Source: CAZGVV01 sp964529155
GTDB lineage: Bacteria > Pseudomonadota > Alphaproteobacteria > Rickettsiales > SXRF01
Assembly (NCBI GenBank): GCA_964529155.1
Contig: CAZGVV010000024.1
Location: 1 to 27,985 of the forward strand
Reading direction: 5' to 3'
DNA length: 27,985 nt
The notes beneath the pieces are model-generated. The model worked only from the letters and a program-made list of their open reading frames with translations, was not told the origin of the DNA and did not search any database. The position numbers and the translations under genes are program-made. Position 1 is the stretch's first letter; every line of letters starts with the position of its first letter. Shown piece by piece: positions 1 to 11,080 of this stretch.

Positions 1-1
1 G

Positions 2-2830
<2,829 letters not shown>

Positions 2831-2914
2831 ATCGTTAAGCTTGACGTAGACTTCAACCAAGCGTATTTTACCTGAAATTAACCATCCTGACGTGTAGCGC
2901 GCCAGGGAGTGGCT

Positions 2915-2943
2915 TTGTACTGTAAAAATAATTTTTGTATTGT
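2915..2943 (+). promoter_or_regulatory. Candidate sigma-70 promoter for greA
   Basis: TTGTAC (2915-2920) and TATTGT (2938-2943) are separated by exactly 17 bp. The predicted transcription start, about 2950, is almost at the greA ATG (2952), and no Shine-Dalgarno sequence is seen before that ATG. If real, the greA mRNA would be leaderless or nearly so. Motif match only; the surrounding A+T richness makes chance occurrence possible. Confidence 0.35.
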
Positions 2944-2951
2944 GAAATGAT

Positions 2952-3425
2952 ATGGAAAAAATTCCCGTCACCGCTGCCGGTTTTGTGCGTATGGAGGCTG
3001 AGCTTAAACAGCTAAAAGCCGTTGATCGCCCCAACATCATTCAGGCCATTGCCGAGGCGCGCGCGCACGGTGATTTGTCGGAAAATGCGGAATATTCGGC
3101 TGCTAAGGAAAAACAAAGCTTTATCGAAGGCCGCATTCAGGAATTAGAAGCCAAAGTTTCTCGGGCCGATGTAATCGACGTCACGAAAATGAAAAGCGAC
3201 AAGGTCACATTTGGCGCCACGGTACGTTTGGTAGATGAAGACAGCGAAGAAGAGGTCACGTACCAAATTGTAAGCGAATACGAATCCGACATTAAATCCG
3301 GCCGTATTTCCCTAACCGCCCCCATCGCCCGTGCCCTTATCGGCCGTAAAAAAAGCGATAGTGTGGAAGTAACTACGCCCAAAGGCACGCGGTCTTATGA
3401 GATTTTAGAGATTGTGTATAAATAG
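2952..3425 (+). CDS. greA: Transcription elongation factor GreA
   Basis: GreA enters the RNA polymerase secondary channel and stimulates cleavage of backtracked RNA, rescuing arrested complexes. The 157-aa product has the normal family length. Its N-terminal half is the antiparallel coiled coil (about residues 1-75), whose tip carries the acidic motif HGDLSENAEYSAAK that helps coordinate the catalytic magnesium. The C-terminal FKBP-like domain follows, with GATVRLVDEDSEEE and the late segment ARALIGRKKSD. The ATG at 2952 gives the expected N-terminus (MEKIPVTAAGF). It lies 121 bp after carB on the same strand; carB next to greA is, from memory, a common alphaproteobacterial arrangement. It ends in TAG, showing that TAG is an ordinary stop in this genome. 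Confidence 0.97.
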   Translation: MEKIPVTAAGFVRMEAELKQLKAVDRPNIIQAIAEARAHGDLSENAEYSAAKEKQSFIEGRIQELEAKVSRADVIDVTKMKSDKVTFGATVRLVDEDSEEEVTYQIVSEYESDIKSGRISLTAPIARALIGRKKSDSVEVTTPKGTRSYEILEIVYK

Positions 3426-3429
3426 CTCC

Positions 3430-3532
3430 TTCACCAGCACCAGCACCTCTTCCTAGCACCAACACCAACACTTCTTTCTTACAATGATTAAGAAAGCAAG
3501 AGGTGCTGGTGCTAGAAAGAAGTGCTGGTGAA
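3430..3532. repeat. Interleaved inverted-repeat element between convergent genes
   Basis: Two inverted-repeat pairs interleave in the order A-B-A'-B'. A (3436-3451) is a perfect 16-bp inverted match to A' (3498-3513). B (3463-3479) matches B' (3514-3530) at 16 of 17 positions. An 11-bp outer pair (3430-3440 with 3522-3532) is also possible. The arms are built from CACCAG/CACCAA short-repeat units. The element separates the 3' ends of greA (+) and the 809-aa gene (-), so it may act as a bidirectional terminator, although the T-run to its right (3543-3548) is short. Confidence 0.8.
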
Positions 3533-3546
3533 AGAAAATAATCTTT

Positions 3547-5976
3547 TTACCCCGCCTGCCGCACCGACACCGCAGATTCCGCCGCTTCTTTCTGCTGCTG
3601 CAACCGCGCCGTATATTTCTCCGCAAATTCCTGATTAATCGCCTCCAATTTTTTGCCTGCGCCTAAAAACTGTGCGATTTGGCCGGACAAGCCATTATTG
3701 CCCAAATGTGCTTTCAAGGGATCAAACCCTAAATCACGGAGTGTTTCTTCTAATCCTGCGCCTTTAAAATGCTTGGATAGTGCAGCCTCACAATTTTTCT
3801 TGGCATCTTCCGGTGTGCCCCCCGATTGGAACAATAATTCGCGATCTGCCTCAACCTTATCCACGAATTTCTGCACTTGCTCGCCTGTCAAATCAGCAAA
3901 GAGCGGCTTTAAAATACCAATAGCCATTTCTTCCAGCAATTCAGGATGCTCGGATTTATTATTGGCGGCATATTTAATCATGTAATCCCGCAAAGCTGTT
4001 GGCCCGAGAGAAAATTTAGAAGCCGTGCCGGTCCAGGCTTCACCTACACCGGGAAAAATCATTTTTCGCCCAGAAGACAGCGTAAAGCGCGTCCCCAGAC
4101 TCATCCCATAATTAATGCCTGGTATGGGAAGGAAAATACTGCCGGAAGGCGTTGCAATCAGCGAAGATGTCGTGGCAAGCAACGTCCATGGGCCTGCTTC
4201 CGCCTGCGTTGCCTTGTCTTCAAAATCATCAATAAACTCTGCATTTTGCGCTTTGCGTGTGCGGTCACGGAAGAAATGTTTGCTGGCCGACACAATACCC
4301 GCCGCCGCAAACATGCTCGGCACGGCGAAATGCAGCACAAACATCCATTTATCTTTAGGCCGGTCCGAATGCGGATTGTAATCGAGCTTCTTGTAAATAC
4401 CACGCATGAATTCCGGCACGCGGTCAATAGGAACTACGTTGCCGCCGAAATCCCGGCCCGTCATCGCCTCCATAATCTTCATACCGACCAGGCCGAATGT
4501 GCTAAGGCCCACGGCGCAACTGAATCGATGCGTGCCAAACGTTTCAGGAGAATTGAGTCCTTGCGTCGTCCATTCCAGAAATCCAAGCAATTTATCGTCT
4601 TTTTTATGGGGGCGCGCCCGGCCGGTGGAAATAGGAATCGTTGCCGGCCCATTTTGCTTCATCTCCGCCACATCGACGGTCGCACCAGGTTGTTGCGCTG
4701 CCGCTTGTGCGGCATCTTGCGCCTCTTCTACTTCTTCCGGCACACGATGAAACAGCGCTTCGTTATCGCGCTTGTGGTGGCGGCGGGCATTTATGGCTTC
4801 ATTACCCACAAACAGCGCACCGGCAGCGGCGACTAATCCGCCTGCAACAAGCGTATTACGGTCATGTGGGTGGAGGCGTGTACGCAGCGTGTGATCCACC
4901 GCATATTCCACCTTGTTTCGCACTGCATAGGCTTTTTTATAATTCATCTCCAGCGTATCTGCTTCCTTAGCCCAGCCCACGGCACGCGAGAACCATTCGA
5001 TAAATCCATTACGCCCCACCGCTGCGTCGCGCGGATCCAGCCCTATTTTTTTTAAGTGCCGCTCAAATCCTTCTCCTGCCAATAAGCCGGTAAGCGCTTT
5101 TTCTACTGCCGCTTTATCCGCCACCCCTTTGCCTTCGACAAAATGAGCATTACGAGCGGTCATCACATTGCCCATAAACGCATCGATTTTATCAGGCGTG
5201 GCCTGCGCACCAAAGAACGGCTCTAGAATCGAAGCGACATAGGCACGTGCTTGTTCGGGATGTTTATCTGGATTATTAAGCAAATAGCTTTTCAGGCGCC
5301 CCAGTTGGACGGGAGGGCTATAGGGATAGTAATGATTGTTCCCGCAGAGAAAGCGTTGGAGCGGTTTAAAATAGGGGGTAGAAAATTTATCCCGAGGCAC
5401 ATAACTCATGAACGCATTACCCAGGGTAGAACCATAATTATTCAACCCCGGAATCAGCGTAAAACCCGATGCCGAACCAAACATAGAGGTCGCACCGGCC
5501 AAGCGCCGCCATGGTTCACCCTGGCGGAATTTTGCAATTGTCTCAACCTTATCCAGCGTCAATTTAGAGATGTTTTTTTCCGCTTCGGTGATGGCTTTAT
5601 ATTGCGGTTGCTCCATACCGAAATGGTAGCTTCCGGCATAAGCACCAAATCCTCCGAGCAATGCAGGCGCCCAGTTATCGACCACTTTCATATAACGATC
5701 TTGTGAAGCATCGGAGAAATGATCGTAGCGCAAAATACCGTGTAATGGACGCAATGGCGCAATGGTCGAATCTTTATCTAACTCATCTCCTGAGGGGGTT
5801 GCGCCGGTGAGTACATTCATCGCCTGACGGCCGCTGAATAAACCCACAGCAAGACCGGCGGCGTTGTATAAGCGATGCGTAGAGGGATCGAGGTTTTTCA
5901 CCGTCATTCCCCAATGCGCAAACCGCAGCAACGGACCGTTGATAATTCCCGGATTCTTTGCCATTACCTGGCTCAT
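3547..5976 (-). CDS. Unrecognised 809-aa protein made of two tandem copies of one domain
   Basis: I do not recognise this family. The protein contains an internal duplication: about residues 14-352 align end to end with about 463-790. Paired landmarks are LLRFAHW/LLGFLEW (16/463), MNVLTG/MEAMTG (53/502), a GEPW/AGPW tetrad (153/594), TLIPGLNNYGSTLG/FLPIPGINYGMSLG (173/615), PEQARAYVASILEPFFG/PELLEEMAIGILKPLFA (240/678), and IGLDPRDAAVGRNG/LGFDPLKAHLGNNG (311/749). Each copy has three Gly/Ala-rich moderately hydrophobic stretches and a helical C-terminal part. The 110-residue linker holds a hydrophobic segment (375-391) and an acidic, Ala/Gln-rich run. No signal peptide, lipobox or catalytic motif is evident; membrane association is inference. 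The start follows AGGTAGGAA on the minus strand. The gene diverges from the 620-aa gene at 6236. Long opposite-strand frames inside it look like shadows because this frame carries the conserved repeat. Confidence 0.85.
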   Translation of the reverse strand: MSQVMAKNPGIINGPLLRFAHWGMTVKNLDPSTHRLYNAAGLAVGLFSGRQAMNVLTGATPSGDELDKDSTIAPLRPLHGILRYDHFSDASQDRYMKVVDNWAPALLGGFGAYAGSYHFGMEQPQYKAITEAEKNISKLTLDKVETIAKFRQGEPWRRLAGATSMFGSASGFTLIPGLNNYGSTLGNAFMSYVPRDKFSTPYFKPLQRFLCGNNHYYPYSPPVQLGRLKSYLLNNPDKHPEQARAYVASILEPFFGAQATPDKIDAFMGNVMTARNAHFVEGKGVADKAAVEKALTGLLAGEGFERHLKKIGLDPRDAAVGRNGFIEWFSRAVGWAKEADTLEMNYKKAYAVRNKVEYAVDHTLRTRLHPHDRNTLVAGGLVAAAGALFVGNEAINARRHHKRDNEALFHRVPEEVEEAQDAAQAAAQQPGATVDVAEMKQNGPATIPISTGRARPHKKDDKLLGFLEWTTQGLNSPETFGTHRFSCAVGLSTFGLVGMKIMEAMTGRDFGGNVVPIDRVPEFMRGIYKKLDYNPHSDRPKDKWMFVLHFAVPSMFAAAGIVSASKHFFRDRTRKAQNAEFIDDFEDKATQAEAGPWTLLATTSSLIATPSGSIFLPIPGINYGMSLGTRFTLSSGRKMIFPGVGEAWTGTASKFSLGPTALRDYMIKYAANNKSEHPELLEEMAIGILKPLFADLTGEQVQKFVDKVEADRELLFQSGGTPEDAKKNCEAALSKHFKGAGLEETLRDLGFDPLKAHLGNNGLSGQIAQFLGAGKKLEAINQEFAEKYTARLQQQKEAAESAVSVRQAG

Positions 5977-6235
5977 TTCCTACCTTTTTGCAGCCTGTCC
6001 ATAAACAATACTTCACCTTCAAATGTAGCATGAGCCTCATCCCGGCTCAATCAGAACAGGTTGCAAAAACACAATCTTCACACAACTGCAACAATTGCCG
6101 CACCCCCCTCCACTCGGGCGATAGTTAATGTGTCAATGCTGTCATAAAACCTTCATGAACGCCTGAGTTCCATATATGGTATAACTAAACGTAGAATTAT
6201 AAGCGCCGTGTGCAACTCATTTAAAAAGAAGCACG
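5977..6235. promoter_or_regulatory. Divergent promoter region between two unknown genes
   Basis: The 259 bp separate the starts of the leftward 809-aa and rightward 620-aa genes. Leftward: TTGAGC and TACATT on the minus strand (plus coordinates 6045-6050 and 6022-6027) with a 17-bp spacer and a TG extension before the -10. Rightward: an extended -10, TGGTATAAC (6177-6185), overlapping a perfect 10-bp palindrome CCATATATGG (6170-6179), and a second possible -10, TAGAAT (6192-6197). An AAAAGAAG Shine-Dalgarno-like stretch precedes the ATG at 6236. No convincing coding frame is seen here. Confidence 0.45.
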
Positions 6236-8098
6236 ATGCAAAAAAACAGGGACCAGGAGTTAAAAAACGGACCGGAACCCGGGCCAGAGACGCCGACGAA
6301 GGGCATTACCCCTGCGCCGGATACCCTGGGTGTTGCCTGTGATTTATCAAAAGAAAAATGGGATAAAGAACTCGAAGAAGCGGCGGCTGCCAGGGCGTGG
6401 AATGCGTCTCCTCAAAAGCGCTTGGCCGTGCGCGTCTTTTCCCGGGGCATACTGGGAGCCGGCGGATTTGCCTTCGGTGGCTGGTATGCCAGACGTAGCA
6501 CCGGTCTGGCCGGATATTCGCCGGAAAAGTGGAATAAAGCCAAGCCCCTGCACTGGATCGCTAAATTCTTTGATACTTTTGCCGGAATACCCATCAAAAA
6601 AGCAGTAAATGCATTAGGTTATAATGGTGAGAACGCCGTGCGTTTTCGGGCTACTTCCCATGACTTCTCTCCCGGCCTTGCGGGGCGTACCCTGGGGGAA
6701 GAAGTCGTCGGCATCACCACCGACTTCTCCTTAGCCGGCGGCTTTGACCGACTGGGACGCACAATCATAGACGTTGCGGATAAACACGTCAAAAAAGACT
6801 GGATCAATGAAGATGGCAGCATCGACGCCAACAAAGCGATAAACGCCCTGGCTAAAGAAGCCTGGACCATTACCAGCCTAAGCATGGGGGAAGACTGGGC
6901 GGTGGGCATGCCATATGCTTACTGGATGAAAGGCACGCGTTACCTTTGGAATAGAGCGCAACCCGGTTTCCACTATGATTTTGACCGCGGCTTAAATGGC
7001 GGCAGCTTTAAAATGAATAATGAAGGACAGCTAACCGGAAACTACCACATCGCCGGGCTGCTCAATCTGCAAGAGCGCTTTACCATGTATAATATGTTTA
7101 CCAACATCTATCAGCATCAATACGCGCATATCGGCAATTTGCTCCAAGGTAAACCTTCCAGCCTGTATGGCGATAAAAAAACTGCCGAAGAACGCGCACA
7201 GGAAACGGTAGGTGAAAAAATTGGAAATATCGCGAAAGGCGCCACGCGCGATGCAATTGTCGCGGGAATTTACATGACGCCCGCCGTACCATTTTTCTGG
7301 AGCATCCGTACACCGCAAAGCAAATACAAGGCAGGCTTCATCAATCCCACTAGCGACAGCATGCTGTTTTTCCATGATGGTGAGCGGTATGACGCAGTGA
7401 AAGCATCCGAACCCATGCACATGCATGGCGGGAAACTCACCTTAGACACCCCGGTAGAATTTAGAAGTTATGAGGGACAATTTAAAGGCTGGAGAGCTAC
7501 TTCAGCTTCCACTCCACACATTAACCCCATCTCTAGTGGCCGATTTAACGCCTACCAGCACACGTTCGGCCCCGTCGATTCAGCACTTAATTCCTTGGGC
7601 AATGCCAGCAATTATGGCCGTATACGCGTTAATCAAAGTGTGCGGTCTTTTGGTCTACCTATTGGGACTTCCTCCGTGGAACGGTATTGGAATGCGGCTG
7701 TAACGTATACCCCCTATATGTGGGCAAAAGAGGAAACACGTCGTTTATGGCGCAATAATAAAACCAATATGGCGGTTAGCCGTTTTATTGATGGCGCTTT
7801 AAATTTAGATGGAAAAGAAATCAAAGAAGGCTTTTCTGAAACGATGAGGGCCATCGCACACCAGCCCTTTAAGGATCCTGCACGGGAAACAAAAGCACAA
7901 AATTTGATGAAAGACAGCGCGGATCCAGGCGATGCTTTCTTAGATGAAGAACCCCTATCGCGAGATACGTTTACTCAACGAATCCTCCGGGACAAAGCAG
8001 AACCGCTACATCGCCCGCATGCGAATAGTTTTACCGAACAATTAGCCATGCGCGAAACTCTCAAGGAAATGACGCCCCTTACTCCATCTATTCACTAG
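6236..8098 (+). CDS. Unrecognised 620-aa protein, divergent partner of the 809-aa gene
   Basis: I do not recognise this family. The N-terminus (1-60) is charged and Pro/Glu rich, followed by a Gly/Ala/aromatic segment GILGAGGFAFGGWYA (71-85) and another mildly hydrophobic stretch, AIVAGIYMTPAVPFFW (340-355); neither is a clear transmembrane helix. The middle is rich in aromatic residues and Asn/Gly (YAYWMKGTRYLWNRAQPGF at 227-245; LQERFTMYNMFTNIYQHQYAH at 278-298 with several Tyr/His), and HMHGGK (395-400) is a His-containing patch. The C-terminal 80 residues are charged and probably disordered. No signal peptide, nucleotide-binding loop or standard catalytic triad is visible. It shares a Gly-rich aromatic character with the 809-aa protein, but I could not align the two convincingly. 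Gene start: ATG at 6236 with an AAAAGAAG ribosome-binding stretch. It ends in TAG. Divergent organisation suggests a shared regulatory region. Confidence 0.85.
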   Translation: MQKNRDQELKNGPEPGPETPTKGITPAPDTLGVACDLSKEKWDKELEEAAAARAWNASPQKRLAVRVFSRGILGAGGFAFGGWYARRSTGLAGYSPEKWNKAKPLHWIAKFFDTFAGIPIKKAVNALGYNGENAVRFRATSHDFSPGLAGRTLGEEVVGITTDFSLAGGFDRLGRTIIDVADKHVKKDWINEDGSIDANKAINALAKEAWTITSLSMGEDWAVGMPYAYWMKGTRYLWNRAQPGFHYDFDRGLNGGSFKMNNEGQLTGNYHIAGLLNLQERFTMYNMFTNIYQHQYAHIGNLLQGKPSSLYGDKKTAEERAQETVGEKIGNIAKGATRDAIVAGIYMTPAVPFFWSIRTPQSKYKAGFINPTSDSMLFFHDGERYDAVKASEPMHMHGGKLTLDTPVEFRSYEGQFKGWRATSASTPHINPISSGRFNAYQHTFGPVDSALNSLGNASNYGRIRVNQSVRSFGLPIGTSSVERYWNAAVTYTPYMWAKEETRRLWRNNKTNMAVSRFIDGALNLDGKEIKEGFSETMRAIAHQPFKDPARETKAQNLMKDSADPGDAFLDEEPLSRDTFTQRILRDKAEPLHRPHANSFTEQLAMRETLKEMTPLTPSIH

Positions 8099-8118
8099 CA
8101 ACCGGCCTTGCGATAGGA

Positions 8119-8138
8119 ACGCGACATGCCTTTCGCGT
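8119..8138. repeat. Short inverted repeat downstream of the 620-aa gene
   Basis: ACGCGA (8119-8124) and TCGCGT (8133-8138) form a perfect 6-bp stem with an 8-nt loop, 20 bp after the 620-aa stop. No T-run follows, so it is not a convincing intrinsic terminator. A weaker pair, GTTAG/CTAAC, lies at 8145-8149 and 8167-8171. Confidence 0.35.
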
Positions 8139-8176
8139 GCCCCTGTTAGGGATGAAGCTGGCTTTTCTAACGACAG

Positions 8177-8205
8177 TTGTAGATTGAAACGATTATGCGT
8201 ATTGA
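8177..8205 (+). promoter_or_regulatory. Candidate sigma-70 promoter for mutL
   Basis: TTGTAG (8177-8182) and TATTGA (8200-8205) are spaced by 17 bp, with a predicted transcription start about 45 bp before the mutL ATG. Match by eye only; each hexamer has four of six consensus bases. Confidence 0.3.
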
Positions 8206-8258
8206 TTTGCAGAGATTTTCTGCTCTACTGACGGTAGACATTTTCATAGATTTCCCCC

Positions 8259-10049
8259 ATGACCCCCTCCATTCGCCTGTTACCACCGAATCTCGTTAAC
8301 CAAATCGCCGCGGGTGAAGTCGTTGAACGCGTTGCTTCTGTTGTTAAGGAACTGGCAGAAAATGCCATAGACGCAGGCGCCACTCGTATTAGCGTGCATT
8401 TGGAGCAAGGAGGGAAAACCCGCATTTCCGTTACTGATGACGGAATTGGCATGACACGGGAAGAATTGGCTCTGGCCGTTGAACGGCATGCCACGTCTAA
8501 ATTACCCGATGAAGACCTTTTCGCTATTCGCCATTTTGGTTTCCGTGGGGAAGCATTGCCTTCTATTGGTTCCGTCAGCCGACTGCATATCAGCAGTCGC
8601 GCACGCGGGTCAGATGATGCTTGGGCTATACGCATTGAAGGCGGCACAAAGAGTGGTCTTACACCTGCCTCACTTCCCAGTGGCACCTGCGTTGAAGTGC
8701 GCGATTTGTTTTACGCCACGCCTGCACGGCTTAAATTTTTAAAAAGCGACCGCTCGGAAACCACCTATGCCCTGGAAGCAGTGACTCGGTTAGCCATGGC
8801 GCAACCAGCCATTAGTTTTTCATTTATCGCCGATGGAAAAACTTTACTCAAAACTGATGCAGCACAAAGTGATTTGCTCGATTCGCGCCTGAAACGGCTT
8901 GATACCATCCTTGGCCATGAATTCGCAGGAAATGCATTGCCCTTGGATGCTACCCGCGAAGGATTCCGCTTGAATGGTTATATCGGCCTTCCTACCTACA
9001 ACCGCGCCACTTCCACCGCACAATATTTATTCGTCAATAATCGTCCGGTGCGCGATCGTATGTTACTTGGCGTGGTGCGTGCCGCCTACCAGGATTTCAT
9101 TGGACATGACCGCCATCCTGTTGTCGCACTTTTTCTCGAAGCACCCAATGCGGAAGTCGATGTCAACGTTCACCCTGCAAAAGCCGAAGTACGTTTCCGC
9201 GATCAAGCTACTATACGCGGGCTTATCATAGGCACGATTCGTCAAGCATTAGCCGATGCAGGCCACCGCGCTTCCACCACAGTATCCAGTTCAGCATTGC
9301 GTGCATTTGAACCGGCTGTTGCTACTGGCCACTATAGTTATCCCCAGACTGAATATGCGGGTATGAATGTGCGCGAACATACCATAGGACCCGCCCCTTT
9401 CCTTCCCCCCACCTTTATACCGCCAAGCGCCCGTCCTGCAGAGCTGCCGCACAATGAGGACTATGCAGCCTATCCCCTAGGGGCAGCCCGGGCACAGCTG
9501 CATGGCACTTACATTTTAGCAGAAACACACGAGGGCATGGTAATCGTCGATCAGCATGCCGCCCATGAACGCTTAGTGTATGAGCGCATGAAAGCAGAGG
9601 CCAGCGCCAATGGCGTTGCACGCCAGCAATTATTGATTCCAGAAATCATAACGCTTTCTCCCTCTGCCTGCGCATCCATTTTGGAGCGTGCCCAGGAATT
9701 ACAGGCACTCGGCCTTATGGTGGAAGCCTTTGGTGCGTCCACGGTAATAGTTCGCGAAATTCCTGCTATACTAGGAGACACCGACGTACAGCGCTTAGTT
9801 CGGGACCTGGCCGACGAACTAGCCTCGTTTGGTGAAATGCTCTCACTTAAAGGAAAACTTGAGCATATTTGTGGCACCATGGCCTGCCACGGCTCCGTGC
9901 GCGCCGGACGCATACTTTCAATACCGGAAATGAACGGTTTACTGCGTCAAATGGAGGCAACCCCCCATTCAGGCCAATGCAACCATGGCCGTCCGACCTA
10001 TATTTCCCTTAAAAAGGGCGACATTGAACGGCTTTTTGGTCGCAAATAA
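8259..10049 (+). CDS. mutL: DNA mismatch repair protein MutL (endonuclease type)
   Basis: MutL couples mismatch recognition by MutS to strand incision. The N-terminal GHKL ATPase has NQIAAGEVVE (14-23), KELAENAIDAGA with the catalytic-base Glu34 and Mg-binding Asn35, DDGIGM, and the lid/GFRGEAL motif near 93-99. NVHPAKAEVRF marks the end of the ATPase/transducer part. After a Pro-rich linker, the C-terminal domain has DQHAAHERLVYE (431-442), which fits the DQHA(X)2E(X)4E metal-binding endonuclease motif, plus ACHGSVRAG and QCNHGRPT near the C-terminus. This is therefore a nicking MutL, as in bacteria without MutH-directed repair, not the E. coli type. Length of 596 aa is normal. Oddity: the usually near-invariant ERPASVVKEL reads ERVASVVKEL. 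mutS is not in the window. No strong ribosome-binding site precedes the ATG at 8259. Confidence 0.97.
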   Translation: MTPSIRLLPPNLVNQIAAGEVVERVASVVKELAENAIDAGATRISVHLEQGGKTRISVTDDGIGMTREELALAVERHATSKLPDEDLFAIRHFGFRGEALPSIGSVSRLHISSRARGSDDAWAIRIEGGTKSGLTPASLPSGTCVEVRDLFYATPARLKFLKSDRSETTYALEAVTRLAMAQPAISFSFIADGKTLLKTDAAQSDLLDSRLKRLDTILGHEFAGNALPLDATREGFRLNGYIGLPTYNRATSTAQYLFVNNRPVRDRMLLGVVRAAYQDFIGHDRHPVVALFLEAPNAEVDVNVHPAKAEVRFRDQATIRGLIIGTIRQALADAGHRASTTVSSSALRAFEPAVATGHYSYPQTEYAGMNVREHTIGPAPFLPPTFIPPSARPAELPHNEDYAAYPLGAARAQLHGTYILAETHEGMVIVDQHAAHERLVYERMKAEASANGVARQQLLIPEIITLSPSACASILERAQELQALGLMVEAFGASTVIVREIPAILGDTDVQRLVRDLADELASFGEMLSLKGKLEHICGTMACHGSVRAGRILSIPEMNGLLRQMEATPHSGQCNHGRPTYISLKKGDIERLFGRK

Positions 10050-10102
10050 CCTTATTCTACAAATTTGCTTCGCTACCTCCTGGAATGTGCTAAATACGGC
10101 TC

Positions 10103-11080
10103 ATGGACCTTTATTATTATATTTTTCTCGCGCTCGGCAGTTTCATCACCACGTTGATAGGCACACGCGGGGTAATCCTGACGCTACGCCATAAACGCAT
10201 GCTGCTTGATGTGCCTAATGCCCGAAGCAATCACACGATTCCTGTCCCGCGCGGTGGTGGGATTGCCGTGGTGATGAGCTTGATGATCTTTTTACTGCTC
10301 GCCGACCAAAGCTATCTGCTGGTGTTTTCCTTATTGCTGCTGGCATCTATCTCCTTAGTGGATGACTGGATTCACTTAGGTCCCCTTACCCGGCTAATCG
10401 TGCAAATCATGGCTGTTGGGGTTATGCTTCCCGAAATGTCACCCCATTTTCCTGAACTCGGCCTTCCTCTATGGATAGAGCAGTCGTTTATTTTAGCACT
10501 CTGGGTATGGTTCATTAATTTATTTAATTTCATGGACGGCATTGACGGCATGGCGACCAGTGAAACTATATCGATCTGCGCAGGATTACTGATGATCACT
10601 ACGCTTACCGGTAGCTTTGGCGATTCTTTATCGCTCGGCGCATTAGTCATATTAGCGGCAGGCGCTGGATTTTTATGGTGGAACTGGCATCCTGCAAAAA
10701 TTTTCTTGGGCGATGTCGGCAGTATTCCATTAGGTTTTTTATTGGGTTATTTGCTATTACGCGCCAGTGACACGGGCTATGTGTATGCGGCTTTAATTTT
10801 ACCCGCCTATTACCTCTGCGATGCTTCTATCACCTTAGCCCACCGGGCATGGCGTCGTGAGAAAATTTGGCAAGCGCACTCCAAGCATTTTTACCAGCAG
10901 GCAGTGCGGTCAGGCCATTCGCATGAGGCGGTAGTACGGGTAGTACTCGGCATGAATATGCTCTTAATTTTGCTGGCTTCGCTTGCCACGCTTGATGTTT
11001 CCTTTGGCTGGCCGGCACTGGGCATTTCTTATGGCATGGTATTGGCGGTTTTATTTTTCTGGTTCAAGGCAAAATCATGA
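10103..11080 (+). CDS. WecA/WbpL/MraY-family polyprenyl-phosphate sugar-phosphate transferase
   Basis: This family transfers a UDP-activated sugar phosphate to undecaprenyl phosphate, starting synthesis of O-antigen, capsule or another surface glycan at the inner membrane. The 325-aa product is a multispanning protein with the family's signature loops: DVPNARSNHTIPVPRGGG (36-53), the Asp pair in LVDDW (D87/D88), NLFNFMDGIDGMA (139-151), KIFLGDVGS (199-207) and the basic His loop HSKHFYQ (259-265). The NLFNFMDGIDG form points to the WecA/WbpL (O-antigen/teichoic) branch and away from MraY; the exact sugar cannot be read from sequence. Its stop overlaps the start of the response regulator by 4 bp (ATGA), so the two are probably translationally coupled. 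No further glycan genes are in the window. Confidence 0.9.
   Translation: MDLYYYIFLALGSFITTLIGTRGVILTLRHKRMLLDVPNARSNHTIPVPRGGGIAVVMSLMIFLLLADQSYLLVFSLLLLASISLVDDWIHLGPLTRLIVQIMAVGVMLPEMSPHFPELGLPLWIEQSFILALWVWFINLFNFMDGIDGMATSETISICAGLLMITTLTGSFGDSLSLGALVILAAGAGFLWWNWHPAKIFLGDVGSIPLGFLLGYLLLRASDTGYVYAALILPAYYLCDASITLAHRAWRREKIWQAHSKHFYQQAVRSGHSHEAVVRVVLGMNMLLILLASLATLDVSFGWPALGISYGMVLAVLFFWFKAKS

Noticed and set aside
3946..4836. Long plus-strand open frame (296 codons) inside the leftward 809-aa gene
   Set aside because: The opposite frame carries two aligned copies of a domain, so it is the coding one. This frame is rich in Arg/His/Cys and low-complexity, with no family signal.
5251..5706. 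Plus-strand frame of 151 codons antisense to the same gene
   Set aside because: It lies within the first repeat copy of the real protein, with no ribosome-binding site or recognisable motif.
6131..6136. Perfect TTGACA on the minus strand as a promoter -35
   Set aside because: The bases 17 bp downstream are G+C rich with no -10 match.
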